From JBBRVW01 sp038246545 (lineage in GTDB: Bacteria > Actinomycetota > Actinomycetes > JACCUZ01), in the NCBI GenBank assembly GCA_038246545.1, contig JBBRVW010000063.1:1-10491 (forward strand): a stretch of DNA of 10,491 nucleotides, written 5' to 3'. The notes beneath the pieces were generated by a model. It was given only the letters and a program-made list of their open reading frames with translations, was not told the DNA's origin and did no database searches. The position numbers and the translations under genes were made by a program. Shown one piece after another: positions 1 to 7,639 of this stretch; position 1 is the stretch's first letter; the number at the start of each line of letters is the position of its first letter.

Positions 1-1
1 C

Positions 2-559
2 CTGGCGCGGCTGCACTTCCGTGGTCGGGGCACAGTCTTCGCCGCGATGCTGCTGGTCCAGCTGGTGCCGTTCCAGCTGCTCATCATCCCGCTCTACGTG
101 ATGATCGTCCGGAGCTACGGACTGGCCGACAGCTACCTCGGCATGATCCTTCCGTTCGCCATCAACTCGACCGCCGTCTTCATCTTCCGGCAGTTCTTCC
201 TCGGACTGCCCGAGGACCTGTTCTCGGCCGCACGCATCGACGGGGCCGGCGAGCTGCGCATCCTGTGGTCGATCGCGCTGCCCCTGGTGCGCCCCGCCCT
301 GCTCACCGCCTTGCTGCTCACCTTCATCGGGCCCTGGAACGAGTTCCTCTGGCCGTTCCTCGTCACCAAGGACACCGGCATGCAGCCGCTGGCCGTGTCG
401 TTGGCCAACTACCTGTCCAACGTCGCCGGCCGGGCGACCAACCCGTTCGGGGCGATCCTCGCCGGCGCGTGCGTGCTGGCCGCTCCGGCGGTCGCGCTCT
501 TCGTCGCCTTCCAGCGGCACTTCACCTCCTCCGACATCGGTTCCGGCGTGAAGGGATGA
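2..559 (+). CDS. Carbohydrate ABC transporter permease, MalG/AraQ type (CUT1), 5' end missing
   Basis: This is the inner-membrane permease of a binding-protein-dependent sugar importer. About 185 residues are visible and the frame is open from the left edge, so the N-terminus and first membrane segments lie outside. Four hydrophobic segments can be seen, starting near LLVQLVPFQLLIIPLYVMIV, then ILPFAINSTAVFIF, ALLTALLLTFIGPW and AILAGACVLAAPAVALFVAF. The cytoplasmic EAA loop that contacts the ATPase is present around nt 227-300 (SAARIDGAGELRILWSIALP). The charged tail ending in VKG is usual for the MalG-type partner. In CUT1 systems the binding protein and the second permease usually lie just upstream. 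The stop overlaps the GH130 start (ATGA), so the two are probably co-translated. Family assignment is firm; the sugar is inferred only from the neighbours. Confidence 0.93.
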   Translation: MARLHFRGRGTVFAAMLLVQLVPFQLLIIPLYVMIVRSYGLADSYLGMILPFAINSTAVFIFRQFFLGLPEDLFSAARIDGAGELRILWSIALPLVRPALLTALLLTFIGPWNEFLWPFLVTKDTGMQPLAVSLANYLSNVAGRATNPFGAILAGACVLAAPAVALFVAFQRHFTSSDIGSGVKG

Positions 560-1653
560 CCGTGCACCGGCCCGACACCACGACCTCACCCACCTCGACG
601 ACCGTCCCCTACACGTTGACCCGGCTCGGCGTCGTCATGACGCCGGAGCCGGGCGATCCGCTGGAGGAGCTCGGAGTACTCAACCCCGCCAGCGGACGCA
701 CGCCCGACGGGCGGCTGCACCTGCTGCCCCGGCTGGTCGCTGCGGGCAACGTGTCGCGGGTCGGGCTCGCCGAGGTGGTCCTCGACAATGGTGTCCCCGT
801 CGGTGTCGAGCGCAGGGGAGTGGTCCTCGCCCCTGACGAGGGCTGGGAGCGCGGCGCGAACAACGCCGGCGTCGAGGACCCGCGCACCACCTGGGTGCCG
901 TCCCTGGGCCTGCACCTCATGACGTACGTCGCCTACGGGCCGCTCGGCCCGCGGCTGGCGATCGCGGTGTCGGCCGACCTCCGTGAGTGGCGCCGGCTGG
1001 GTCCGGTGCAGTTCGCCTACCAGCCCGACCTTGACACCGACCTGTGCATGTTCCCCAACAAGGACGCCGTGTTCTTCCCCGAGCCGGTGCCGGACCCGCA
1101 CGGCCGACCGTCGTACGCGATGCTGCACCGGCCGATGTGGGACCTGGGCTGGTTCCGCGACGGCGAGACGGTCCACCTGCCTGCGGGCATCACCGACGAA
1201 CGCCCCGGCATCTGGATCTCCTACGTCCCCGTGGACGAGGTTCTCGCCGATGTGCGCGCCCTCGTGCGGCTACGTGGTCACCGGTGCGTCGCACTGAGCG
1301 AGCACCCGTTCGAGCAAATCAAGATCGGCGCCGGCCCGCCACCGGTCCGCGTCGACGAGGGCTGGCTGCTGCTGCACCACGGCGTGACCGGCGAGCCACC
1401 GGTCGGCTTCGACCCCACGACGCAGCGGGTCGAGTACGCCGCGGGCGCGATGCTGCTCGACCCGGACGACCCCTCGCGGGTGACCGCCCGCACGGCCGAA
1501 CCCATCCTGGCGCCCGAGACGGCCGACGAGCGGGACGGGACGGTGCCGAACGTCGTCTTCCCGACCGCCATCGAGGAGGTCGACGGCATCCGCTATGTCT
1601 TCTACGGCATGGCGGACTCGAAGATCGGTGTTGCGAGGCTCGACCACACATGA
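556..1653 (+). CDS. Glycoside hydrolase family 130 protein (beta-mannoside phosphorylase-like)
   Basis: A 365-residue protein with the five-bladed beta-propeller motifs of GH130, a family that mostly phosphorolyses beta-mannosides to mannose 1-phosphate; some members are beta-1,2-mannosidases. Visible family signatures are VEDPR (residues 106-110, with the presumed proton-donor Asp108), KDAVFFP (169-175), LHRP (190-193), KIGAGPPP (256-263), HHGV (274-277), VVFPTA (333-338) and YGMAD (350-354). Lys169 and the HHG histidines sit where phosphate-contacting residues are expected, which favours a phosphorylase over a hydrolase, but this was judged by eye. There is no signal peptide, so it is cytoplasmic and acts on imported oligosaccharide. 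The start was chosen because its ATG overlaps the permease stop (ATGA) and has AAGGG just upstream. The first ~18 residues are Thr/Pro-rich and probably disordered. The next gene overlaps its stop in the same way. Bond specificity cannot be read from the sequence. Confidence 0.9.
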   Translation: MTVHRPDTTTSPTSTTVPYTLTRLGVVMTPEPGDPLEELGVLNPASGRTPDGRLHLLPRLVAAGNVSRVGLAEVVLDNGVPVGVERRGVVLAPDEGWERGANNAGVEDPRTTWVPSLGLHLMTYVAYGPLGPRLAIAVSADLREWRRLGPVQFAYQPDLDTDLCMFPNKDAVFFPEPVPDPHGRPSYAMLHRPMWDLGWFRDGETVHLPAGITDERPGIWISYVPVDEVLADVRALVRLRGHRCVALSEHPFEQIKIGAGPPPVRVDEGWLLLHHGVTGEPPVGFDPTTQRVEYAAGAMLLDPDDPSRVTARTAEPILAPETADERDGTVPNVVFPTAIEEVDGIRYVFYGMADSKIGVARLDHT

Positions 1654-2834
1654 GCGAGGTCCTCGGGCTCGGCCTCGTGGGCGCGGGCCGCTTCGCCGGC
1701 TTCATCGCCGGTGCGGTCGCCGGGCTGCCGGGGCTCGAGCTGCGGGCGGTCGCCGACCAGGACAAGGACCGGGCCGACGAGCTCGCGGCCGTGCACAACA
1801 TCCGCTCGGTGCCGCGTTGGCAGGAGCTGCTCGCGGACGACGCCGTCGGTGCTGTGGCAGTCGTGACGCCGCCGTCGACCCACGCGGCGATCGCGCGGGC
1901 CGCCCTGTCCGCGGGGCGTCACGTGCTGTGCGAGAAGCCTCTGGCGACCGACCTCGACGACGCCCGAGAGGTGGCGGCACTAGCCCGCAGGTCCGGGCTG
2001 GCGTTGGTCGTCGACCACGTCCTGCGCTACAACCCGGTGCTCGCAGCGCTCGTGGTGCTGCGCGACGAGCTGCTCGGGCCGGTGCAGCGGTTCGCCTTCG
2101 AGAACGACGCAAGCGACGAGGACCTCCCGCCGGGGCACTGGTTCTGGAACGAGGCCGAGAGCGGCGGGATTTTCGTCGAGCACGGAGTGCACTTCTTCGA
2201 TGCCGCGCACCTGCTGCTCGGCAGCGCGCCGTCGGTGGTCGCAGCGGCATCGGCAGCTCGGCTTGACGGAACCATCGACCTGGTCAGCGCCACGGGCGTG
2301 CACCCCGGCGGCACACTGGCCAGCCACAGCCACGGTTTCACCCACCCCGGCAGGTGCGAGCGCCAGACGATGCGGCTCGACCACGGCGCCGCACAGGTCC
2401 TCGTCGAGGGCTGGATCCCGCTGCGCGCCCACGTCGACGCCTGGACCGACGACGACGGCGCCGCCCTCGTGCAGTCGCTGCCGGGCCGCGCCGAGCAGCT
2501 GCTCGACGTCCCCGGGCACCGGCTGCCGCCGGGTGCCGGCATCACCGCCGTCGTGCACCGCGACGCGGCGGCCGCCGCGGCCCGCGGACGGGGCCGCGAC
2601 CTGCACGTCCCGCACCGGGTCGAGCTGCACGTCGTCCTCGGCGGGGACGAGGCCAAGCCGCACGTCTACGCCGAGAGCGTCCGCGCCGCGCTCGCCGACC
2701 TGGTGGCCGCCGCGGGTGGCGCCACGCCGCGTTCCGGCGGCCCCGAGGCGGTCGCAGCGCTCGCCGTGGCACTCGCTGCCCGCCGTGCGGCGGCCGACGG
2801 CCGCCACGTCCGGCCCGACCTCAGAGCGGCATGA
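1650..2834 (+). CDS. Gfo/Idh/MocA family NAD(P)-dependent oxidoreductase
   Basis: A 394-residue cytoplasmic sugar oxidoreductase. The N-terminal Rossmann fold has the dinucleotide motif GLVGAGRFAG (residues 8-17), Asp36 at the end of beta-2, and the family hallmark EKP (95-97), whose Lys is usually catalytic. The C-terminal alpha/beta domain begins after DHVLRYNP (122-129) and carries GGIFVEHGVHFFD (172-184), which supplies the catalytic-type His and Asp. Members oxidise, reduce, epimerise or hydrolyse sugars or sugar derivatives bound with NAD(P). The last ~70 residues are Ala-rich. The start is the ATG overlapping the GH130 stop (ATGA); no strong ribosome site is visible, in line with translational coupling. 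Placed between GH130 and a phosphomannose-isomerase-like cupin, it probably acts on a mannose-derived or modified sugar. Family is certain; substrate is unknown. Confidence 0.93.
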   Translation: MSEVLGLGLVGAGRFAGFIAGAVAGLPGLELRAVADQDKDRADELAAVHNIRSVPRWQELLADDAVGAVAVVTPPSTHAAIARAALSAGRHVLCEKPLATDLDDAREVAALARRSGLALVVDHVLRYNPVLAALVVLRDELLGPVQRFAFENDASDEDLPPGHWFWNEAESGGIFVEHGVHFFDAAHLLLGSAPSVVAAASAARLDGTIDLVSATGVHPGGTLASHSHGFTHPGRCERQTMRLDHGAAQVLVEGWIPLRAHVDAWTDDDGAALVQSLPGRAEQLLDVPGHRLPPGAGITAVVHRDAAAAAARGRGRDLHVPHRVELHVVLGGDEAKPHVYAESVRAALADLVAAAGGATPRSGGPEAVAALAVALAARRAAADGRHVRPDLRAA

Positions 2835-3268
2835 ACCCCGACGGGCAGGGAGACATCGTGACCACCTGGCGGGCCGACGACGGCCTCGGACTGCGAGCGG
2901 CCGAGCGCGTCGAGAAGCCGTGGGGCCACGAGCTGATCTTCGCCCTGGTCGAGGGCCAGTACGTCGGCAAGGTCCTGACCGTCGACGCCGGGCACTCGCT
3001 CTCGCTGCAGTACCACGAGCAGAAGGACGAAACCATCGCTCTCGTCTCCGGCCGCGCCGAGCTCGATGTCGGCACGGCCGCCGATGCGCTGCAGACGATC
3101 TCGCTCGAGCCGGGGACCTCGGTCCACGTCCTGCCGGGTGTCCTGCACCGGTTGCGCGCACTGGAGGACTCGGTACTGGTCGAGGCCTCGACCGCCGCCA
3201 CCGGCTGGCGCGAAGACGTTGTCCGTCTCGACGACGCATACGGCCGTGACGGGACCACCGCGCCATGA
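2831..3268 (+). CDS. Cupin-domain protein, phosphomannose isomerase type II-like
   Basis: A 145-residue single-domain cupin resembling the C-terminal isomerase domain of mannose-1-phosphate guanylyltransferase/phosphomannose isomerase proteins. Signatures are VEKPWGHE (27-34), SLQYHEQKDE (58-67), with Gln60, His62 and Glu67 as likely metal ligands, GRAELDVG (74-81), and the second cupin motif with His106 in LPGVLHRL. It could interconvert mannose 6-phosphate and fructose 6-phosphate, feeding the GH130 product into glycolysis after a phosphomutase step, or it may bind a related sugar. There is no signal peptide. The ATG overlaps the upstream stop (ATGA). An alternative GTG start at 2858 has a well-spaced AGGGAG at 2847-2852 and would give 136 residues with the whole cupin intact, so the start is uncertain. 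The family is confident; the isomerase activity is inferred. Confidence 0.86.
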   Translation: MNPDGQGDIVTTWRADDGLGLRAAERVEKPWGHELIFALVEGQYVGKVLTVDAGHSLSLQYHEQKDETIALVSGRAELDVGTAADALQTISLEPGTSVHVLPGVLHRLRALEDSVLVEASTAATGWREDVVRLDDAYGRDGTTAP

Positions 3269-3309
3269 TCCGCACCGCACATCACGTCCACACCACCACC
3301 CGCACTGCT

Positions 3310-3318
3310 GGAGGAACT
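3310..3318 (+). promoter_or_regulatory. Ribosome binding site that fixes the secreted-protein start
   Basis: GGAGG followed by AACT lies directly before the ATG at 3319. An upstream in-frame ATG at 3265 overlaps the cupin stop (ATGA) but would add an 18-residue His/Thr-rich stretch in front of a normal signal peptide. The strong Shine-Dalgarno match makes 3319 the better start. The spacer of 4 nt is a little short. Confidence 0.75.
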
Positions 3319-5367
3319 ATGACCCGGACCGTCCCGACCCGGCAGCGCGGCTGCATCGCGATGCTCGTCCTGGCCCTCGTCGCTGCCCTCGTCGCCGTGC
3401 TGCCCACGGCCCGGCCGGCAAGCGCGGCTACGCCGCTCACCAACCTCGCGCACCTCGACTTCCTCCAGGACGACGTCACGCCGCCGGCGCAGGACGGGCA
3501 CACGACGTACCGGCTGGCGGACGAGCCGTCGATCGGGGTCCTGTGGACCTACGCCGACCGCAACGACGACGGCAGCTACCGCCGCGTCGGGGGCGGCCGC
3601 TATGACTCGGCCACGAACACCTGGGGGCAGGGCGCCTTCAACCAGGACGACATCACGCGGTCGGCGATCGTCTACCTCCGGCACTGGCAGCAGACCGGCA
3701 GCACGGCCAGCCGGCAGCGTGCCTACGAGCTGCTGCGCGGCGTCACCTACCTGCAGACCGTCTCCGGCCCGCACGCCGGCAACCCGGTGCTCTGGATGCA
3801 GCCCGACGGAGCACTGAACCCGAGCCCGAGCCCTCGGGAGCTGCCCGACCCGTCGGACAGCGCCGAGTCCTACTGGCTGGCACGCACCGTCTGGGCGCTC
3901 GGTGAGGGCTACGCCGCGTTCCACGGCGCGGGCGGGGACCCGCAGTTCGCCGCCTTCCTGCGCGACCGGCTCGACCTCGCCGTCGCCGCGCTGCAGCGGC
4001 AGACCCTGTCCCGCTACGGGCAGTACCTGCAGATCGACGGGCGACGTACCCCCGCGTGGCTGATCGTGGACGGCGCCGACGCCAGCGCGGAGGCGGTGCT
4101 CGGACTCGCGGCGTACGTCGACGCCGGCGGCCCGGCCACGGCGCGTACGGCGCTGCGTCAGCTGGCCGAGGGCATCGCCGAGATGTCCGACGGCGACGCG
4201 CGCAGCTGGCCGTTCGGCGGTGTGCTGCCGTGGGCGCTCTCGCACAGCGACTGGCACGCCTGGGCCTCCCAGATGCCCGCCGCGCTCGCCCGCGCCTCCA
4301 GCGCCCTCGGCGACGCCTCGTTCGGACGCGTCGCGGCGCGCGACTCGGCGACCTTCGACCCGTGGCTGCTCACCTCCGGCGGTCCGGACAACGGCCGGCT
4401 CCCGACCCGGCTCGACACCACGCAGATCGCCTACGGCGTCGACTCGCGGCTGCAGTCGCTGCTGGCCACCGCCGACGTCACCGGGTCCGACGGCGCCCGC
4501 CGCCTGGCCGGCGTGGTCGGCGCCTGGTACTTCGGGGCGAACGCCTCCGGCCGACCGGCGTACGACCCGTCGACGGGACGGACCGTCGACGGCATCTCGG
4601 GCGAGGGCAACGCCAACCTCAACGGCGGTGCCGAGTCGACGATCCACGGGCTGCTGTCGATGCTCGCGCTGGACGAGCACCCGCAGGTGGCGCAGCTCGC
4701 CCGCACAGCCACCATCCGGGAGCGGGTCGGCACGCGGACCGTGCAAGCGGAGGACGCGACCCTGGGCAGCGGCGCGCACGCCGTGGCGCTGGGCGACCAC
4801 CTCTGGACGGGGGAGTCGCTGTTCGGCGGCACCGGTTACGCCGCGCTGCCGGCCGGCGGCACAGCGACCATCGTGGTGGGCAGGGGTGACAAGCGGCTCG
4901 TCCTGCCCGTCGTCGACCTCCAGCCGGGCAGCACGGCGGTCACCACGTTCACGGCCGGTGACACCGTCCTCGGCCAGGTGCGCTCCGGCGACGTCGGGCC
5001 GCAGGGCGACTCGCCCGCGCCGGGCGCGCTGCTCCCGGTGACCCTGCCGACCACCCTGCCGCCGGGGCAGTCGACCGTGCGGACCAGCACCACGGCGACA
5101 GGCGGCGACGAGGCGCGGCTGGACGCGCTGATGGTGGAGCCGCTGGTGTCGCGACTGGTGCTCAGCGGCGACGGGCACGGCACCGCGCTGCTGCGTAGCG
5201 CCGCCACCGGCGACCAGCGCACCACGGTGTCGGTGCCCGGCAGCGGATCAGCCACGGTCGAGCTCTACGACGGCCTGGGCCGGCTCGTCAGCAGCTCCAC
5301 CGCCAGGGCCGCCGGCGCCCTGCCGGTGCGCGTCCTCGCAGGGGGGTTCACGATCGTCCGGCGCTGA
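3319..5367 (+). CDS. Secreted protein: probable alpha/alpha-barrel glycan-active domain plus carbohydrate-binding-like C-terminus
   Basis: A 682-residue exported protein. Residues 1-36 form a Sec-type signal peptide: Arg-rich start, a hydrophobic Leu/Ala/Val core, and ASA before the likely cut at residue 36. Residues ~40-460 are mainly helical with many Trp, Tyr and acidic residues (for example SYWLARTVWALGEGYAAF and WPFGGVLPWALSHSDWHAW). This resembles (alpha/alpha)6-barrel glycan hydrolases, epimerases or lyases, but I cannot name a family. From residue ~475 the sequence VQAEDATLGSGAH and later beta-rich text resemble CBM6/CBM35-type modules, where an acidic AED-like start is usual. The end is a Thr/Ser/Gly-rich beta segment with no membrane anchor or sorting motif. 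As the last gene of a sugar operon it may debranch or bind the glycan outside the cell. Catalytic residues cannot be assigned by eye. Confidence 0.85.
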   Translation: MTRTVPTRQRGCIAMLVLALVAALVAVLPTARPASAATPLTNLAHLDFLQDDVTPPAQDGHTTYRLADEPSIGVLWTYADRNDDGSYRRVGGGRYDSATNTWGQGAFNQDDITRSAIVYLRHWQQTGSTASRQRAYELLRGVTYLQTVSGPHAGNPVLWMQPDGALNPSPSPRELPDPSDSAESYWLARTVWALGEGYAAFHGAGGDPQFAAFLRDRLDLAVAALQRQTLSRYGQYLQIDGRRTPAWLIVDGADASAEAVLGLAAYVDAGGPATARTALRQLAEGIAEMSDGDARSWPFGGVLPWALSHSDWHAWASQMPAALARASSALGDASFGRVAARDSATFDPWLLTSGGPDNGRLPTRLDTTQIAYGVDSRLQSLLATADVTGSDGARRLAGVVGAWYFGANASGRPAYDPSTGRTVDGISGEGNANLNGGAESTIHGLLSMLALDEHPQVAQLARTATIRERVGTRTVQAEDATLGSGAHAVALGDHLWTGESLFGGTGYAALPAGGTATIVVGRGDKRLVLPVVDLQPGSTAVTTFTAGDTVLGQVRSGDVGPQGDSPAPGALLPVTLPTTLPPGQSTVRTSTTATGGDEARLDALMVEPLVSRLVLSGDGHGTALLRSAATGDQRTTVSVPGSGSATVELYDGLGRLVSSSTARAAGALPVRVLAGGFTIVRR

Positions 5368-5400
5368 CCCGGGGCGCGGGGAGCCGGGCAGGATGGCCGG

Positions 5401-6273
5401 GTGCCTGCCGACCTCGAGCTGCCACGGCGACTCGTCGAGTCGCTCGCGGTGGACAGCGACGAGCTCCGGCGTGAGTGGGCGGCCGGCCTGCCGAGGCTGG
5501 TGGCCGAGGTCGCCGACCGCTGGCGGCTGACCGTCGGCCGGCCGTTCCAGCCCGGCGGCGGGTGCTCCTGGGTGGCCCCGGTCCGCACGGCCGACGGCGC
5601 GGACCTCGTCCTGAAGGTCGCGTGGGCGCAGGACGAGAGCGAGCACGAGCTCGAGGGCCTCCGGGTCTGGGACGGCGACGGCACGGTGCGCGTCGCTCGC
5701 GGGGAGAAGGACGCGGCGACGACCTTCCTGCTGCTGGAGAGGGCGGCCGGGGGACACGACCTGTCCAGCGAGCCGGAGGAGCGGCAGGACGAGGTCGTCG
5801 CCGGCCTGCTGCGGCGGCTCTGGGTCGAGCTGCCGCCCGGGCACCCGTTCCGGTCGCTGGCGCAGATGTGCGCGGCCTGGGTCGACGAGTACGAGGCCCG
5901 GCCCCAGCGCCCGCCGTTCGACCCCGGGCTCGCCCGCGCCGGCGCCGAGCTGTTCCGCACCCTGCCGGGGACCGCGACGGTGCACCGGCTGCTGCTCACC
6001 GACCTGCACGCCGAGAACGTGCTGGCGGCGGAGCGGGAACCGTGGCTGGTCATCGACCCGAAGCCGTACGTCGGCGACCCGGCGTACGACCCCGTGCAGC
6101 ACCTTCTCAACTGCCCCGAGCGGCTGCGGGCCGACCCGCGCGGCACGGTGGCCCGGCTGGCGGACCTGTGCGGGGTGGACCGGGAACGGCTGGCGCACTG
6201 GGTGTTCGCCCGCTGCGTCGTGGAGTGGCTCTGGTTCGACGTCGAGGGCGTCGTCGGGGCGCTGGCGCCGTAG
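5401..6273 (+). CDS. Aminoglycoside/hydroxyurea phosphotransferase family kinase (APH(6)-like)
   Basis: A 290-residue cytoplasmic ATP-dependent small-molecule kinase. The ATP-lobe lysine is probably Lys72 in LVLKVAW, followed by a conserved acidic helix (DESEHELEGLRVW) typical of the APH(6) streptomycin and hydroxyurea phosphotransferase family. The catalytic loop is LTDLHAENVL (Asp201, Asn206), and the metal-binding Asp219 sits in VIDPKPYVGDPAYD. The GTG at 5401 is taken as the start because it gives the usual family length; only a weak AGGATGG precedes it. It lies 33 bp after the secreted-protein stop, so it could be read from the same mRNA, but its job looks unrelated to sugar import. Many actinobacterial members of this family have no proven resistance role. 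Fold and chemistry are firm; the substrate is unknown. Confidence 0.9.
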   Translation: MPADLELPRRLVESLAVDSDELRREWAAGLPRLVAEVADRWRLTVGRPFQPGGGCSWVAPVRTADGADLVLKVAWAQDESEHELEGLRVWDGDGTVRVARGEKDAATTFLLLERAAGGHDLSSEPEERQDEVVAGLLRRLWVELPPGHPFRSLAQMCAAWVDEYEARPQRPPFDPGLARAGAELFRTLPGTATVHRLLLTDLHAENVLAAEREPWLVIDPKPYVGDPAYDPVQHLLNCPERLRADPRGTVARLADLCGVDRERLAHWVFARCVVEWLWFDVEGVVGALAP

Positions 6274-6278
6274 CCGAG

Positions 6279-6296
6279 CCGGGTCGAGTCACCCGG
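6279..6296 (+). terminator. Hairpin downstream of the kinase gene
   Basis: CCGGGT and ACCCGG form a perfect 6-bp GC-rich stem with a 6-nt loop (CGAGTC), starting 5 nt after the kinase stop. No U-run follows, as is common for actinobacterial terminators. A second possible pairing, GAGTCAC (6286-6292) with GTGACTC (6315-6321), overlaps it and could not form at the same time. The termination role is inferred from position and shape. Confidence 0.45.
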
Positions 6297-6318
6297 ATGA
6301 GTAACTGTGCGTGTGTGA

Positions 6319-7210
6319 CTCCGGCACGCCGACATCGCGATGTTCGCGGCCAAGACCCGGCGCACCGGGGTCGAGACCTACCGCAGGAGCTGCAGGTCGG
6401 GAGCCCGCAGCGGCTCACGCCGCTCACCGACCTGCGGGGTGCCATCACGAAACGGTGAGCTGACCGTGCACTTCCAGCCGAAGCTGCGTCTGAGCGACGG
6501 CGAGGTGCTCGGCGCGGAAGCCCTGGTCCGCTGGATCCACCCGGAGCGCGGGTTCATCGGGCCGGACGAGTTCATCCCGGTGGCCGAGCACAGCGGGCTC
6601 ATCACGCCGCTGACCTTCGCCGTGCTGGGGCAGGCCCTCGACGCCTGCGTCGGCTGGCGACGGGCCGGCCGGCCGATGGGGGTGGCCGTCAACATCTCAC
6701 CGCGCAGCCTGCTCGAACCGTCCTTCGTCGACGAGGTGGCCCGCTCGCTCGCCATGGTCGAGGCGCCGGCATCGGCGCTCACGCTCGAGATCACCGAGTC
6801 GAGCCTGATGGCCGATCCGGAGCGGGCGATCGTGGCCCTGCAGCGCCTGCGGGAGCTCGGCGTCCAGCTGTCGATCGACGGACCTGGGAACCGGCTACTC
6901 CTCGCTGGCCTACCTGCATCGGCTGCCCGTGACCGAGGTCAAGATCGACCGGTCGTTCCTCGTCCCGCAGGAGTCGGGCGAGGACAGGTTCGCACTCGTC
7001 GGTGCCATCGTCGACCTCGGCCACCGGCTCGGGCGGCACGTCGTCGCCGAGGGGGTCGAGACCGAGGACGCATGGCGCCAGCTGCAGCTGTTGGGCTGCG
7101 ACTCGGCCCAGGGGTACTGGATGGCCCGGCCGATGCCGGTCCATGACTTCGCCAGCTGGCTCGGGCAGTGGCGGCCGCTGCGGCTGGCACCGCTACGGTC
7201 CATCGGCTGA
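6319..7210 (+). pseudogene. Decayed GGDEF-EAL (cyclic-di-GMP) gene: truncated GGDEF tail plus frameshifted EAL domain
   Basis: The intact ancestor would be a diguanylate cyclase/phosphodiesterase. The homology starts abruptly at ~6319 with the last turn of a GGDEF domain (RHADIAMFAAKTRRTGVETYR), straight after an in-frame TGA at 6316; the rest of GGDEF is missing. The linker QELQVGSPQRLTPLTDLRGA is in another frame, implying a lost base near 6383 and an extra base near 6450. The EAL domain then reads well: EAL motif at 6517-6525, VNISPRSL, LEITESSLMADPERA. At 6880 an extra G turns the expected IDDLGTGYSSLAYLHRLP into another frame. After that the sequence resumes as VTEVKIDRSFL, ALVGAIVDLGHRLGRHVVAEG and QGYWMARPMP, and stops at 7210. 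Three frame changes plus the truncation argue for real decay rather than one sequencing error. Its 3' end overlaps the convergent DUF4439 gene by 18 bp. Confidence 0.88.
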
Positions 7211-7639
7211 CCCCGCCTGCCGCTCCGGCAGGCCCGGGAACGGCACGCTGCCGCCTCGCCACCGGGCCGCTGCCACCGCCGCGCCGGTGAGACCGTTCGC
7301 CGCGAACGTGCGCAGGTCACCGGTCACTGCGGCCACCGCGTCCGCCCAGGAAGCGGCCAGCCGCTCCTCGAGAACCGTCACGAGCGAGCGGGCCTCCCGC
7401 TCGGTGCGCACCCGGAAGGGCAGGCCGTACGAGGCCGCGGGGGGCACGGGTGAGCCGCCTCGCTCCGCGATCATGGCCACGAGCTGGTCCCGTCGCGCCC
7501 GGTGCGCGGTCCACGCCCGCTCGGCCCGGTCGCGGGCGGCTCCGCTCAGGCGGGCTCCCGCGACGCCGTAGCCGTAGACGACCGCGTGCTCGGCACCGAG
7601 CAGGTCCTGCAGCGCCCGGCGGTCGCCGGCCCGGCTCAT
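7193..7639 (-). CDS. DUF4439 ferritin-like domain protein
   Basis: A 148-residue helical protein of the DUF4439 family, a four-helix ferritin-like fold of unknown function. Family features are ALQDLLGAEHAVVYGYGVAG (residues 9-27 region, with Glu17 and His18), AHRARRDQL (45-53), the SYGLPF turn, and a final Ala-rich helix pair ending in AAVAAARWRGGS. Glu/His at ferritin-like ligand positions hint at metal binding, but the full carboxylate set is not obvious. No signal peptide is present. Its ATG overlaps the stop of the upstream lipoprotein gene (ATGA on the minus strand), so the two are a coupled operon. This pair divergent from rimP matches Rv2844-Rv2843 of M. tuberculosis. Its stop lies inside the 3' end of the EAL remnant on the other strand. 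Confidence 0.88.
   Translation of the reverse strand: MSRAGDRRALQDLLGAEHAVVYGYGVAGARLSGAARDRAERAWTAHRARRDQLVAMIAERGGSPVPPAASYGLPFRVRTEREARSLVTVLEERLAASWADAVAAVTGDLRTFAANGLTGAAVAAARWRGGSVPFPGLPERQAGSADGP

Noticed and set aside
3265..3318. An N-terminal extension of the secreted protein from the ATGA overlap at 3265
   Set aside because: A strong GGAGG sits before the ATG at 3319, and the extension would precede a normal signal peptide.
2821..5178. A 785-codon open frame on the minus strand opposite the oxidoreductase, cupin and secreted-protein genes
   Set aside because: Arg/Gly/Pro-rich text without domains, antisense to well-supported genes; a typical shadow of high-GC coding DNA.
5368..5400. 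Terminator between the secreted-protein gene and the kinase gene
   Set aside because: Only a 5-bp CCCGG/CCGGG pairing with a G-rich loop is possible; too weak to call.
6870..6890. Programmed ribosomal frameshift in the EAL gene
   Set aside because: No slippery heptamer or stimulator is seen, and two other indels plus a 5' truncation point to decay.
6340..7146. A single intact EAL gene in one frame
   Set aside because: After 6880 this frame loses all EAL motifs, which continue in another frame to 7210; likewise 6384-6449 matches in a different frame.
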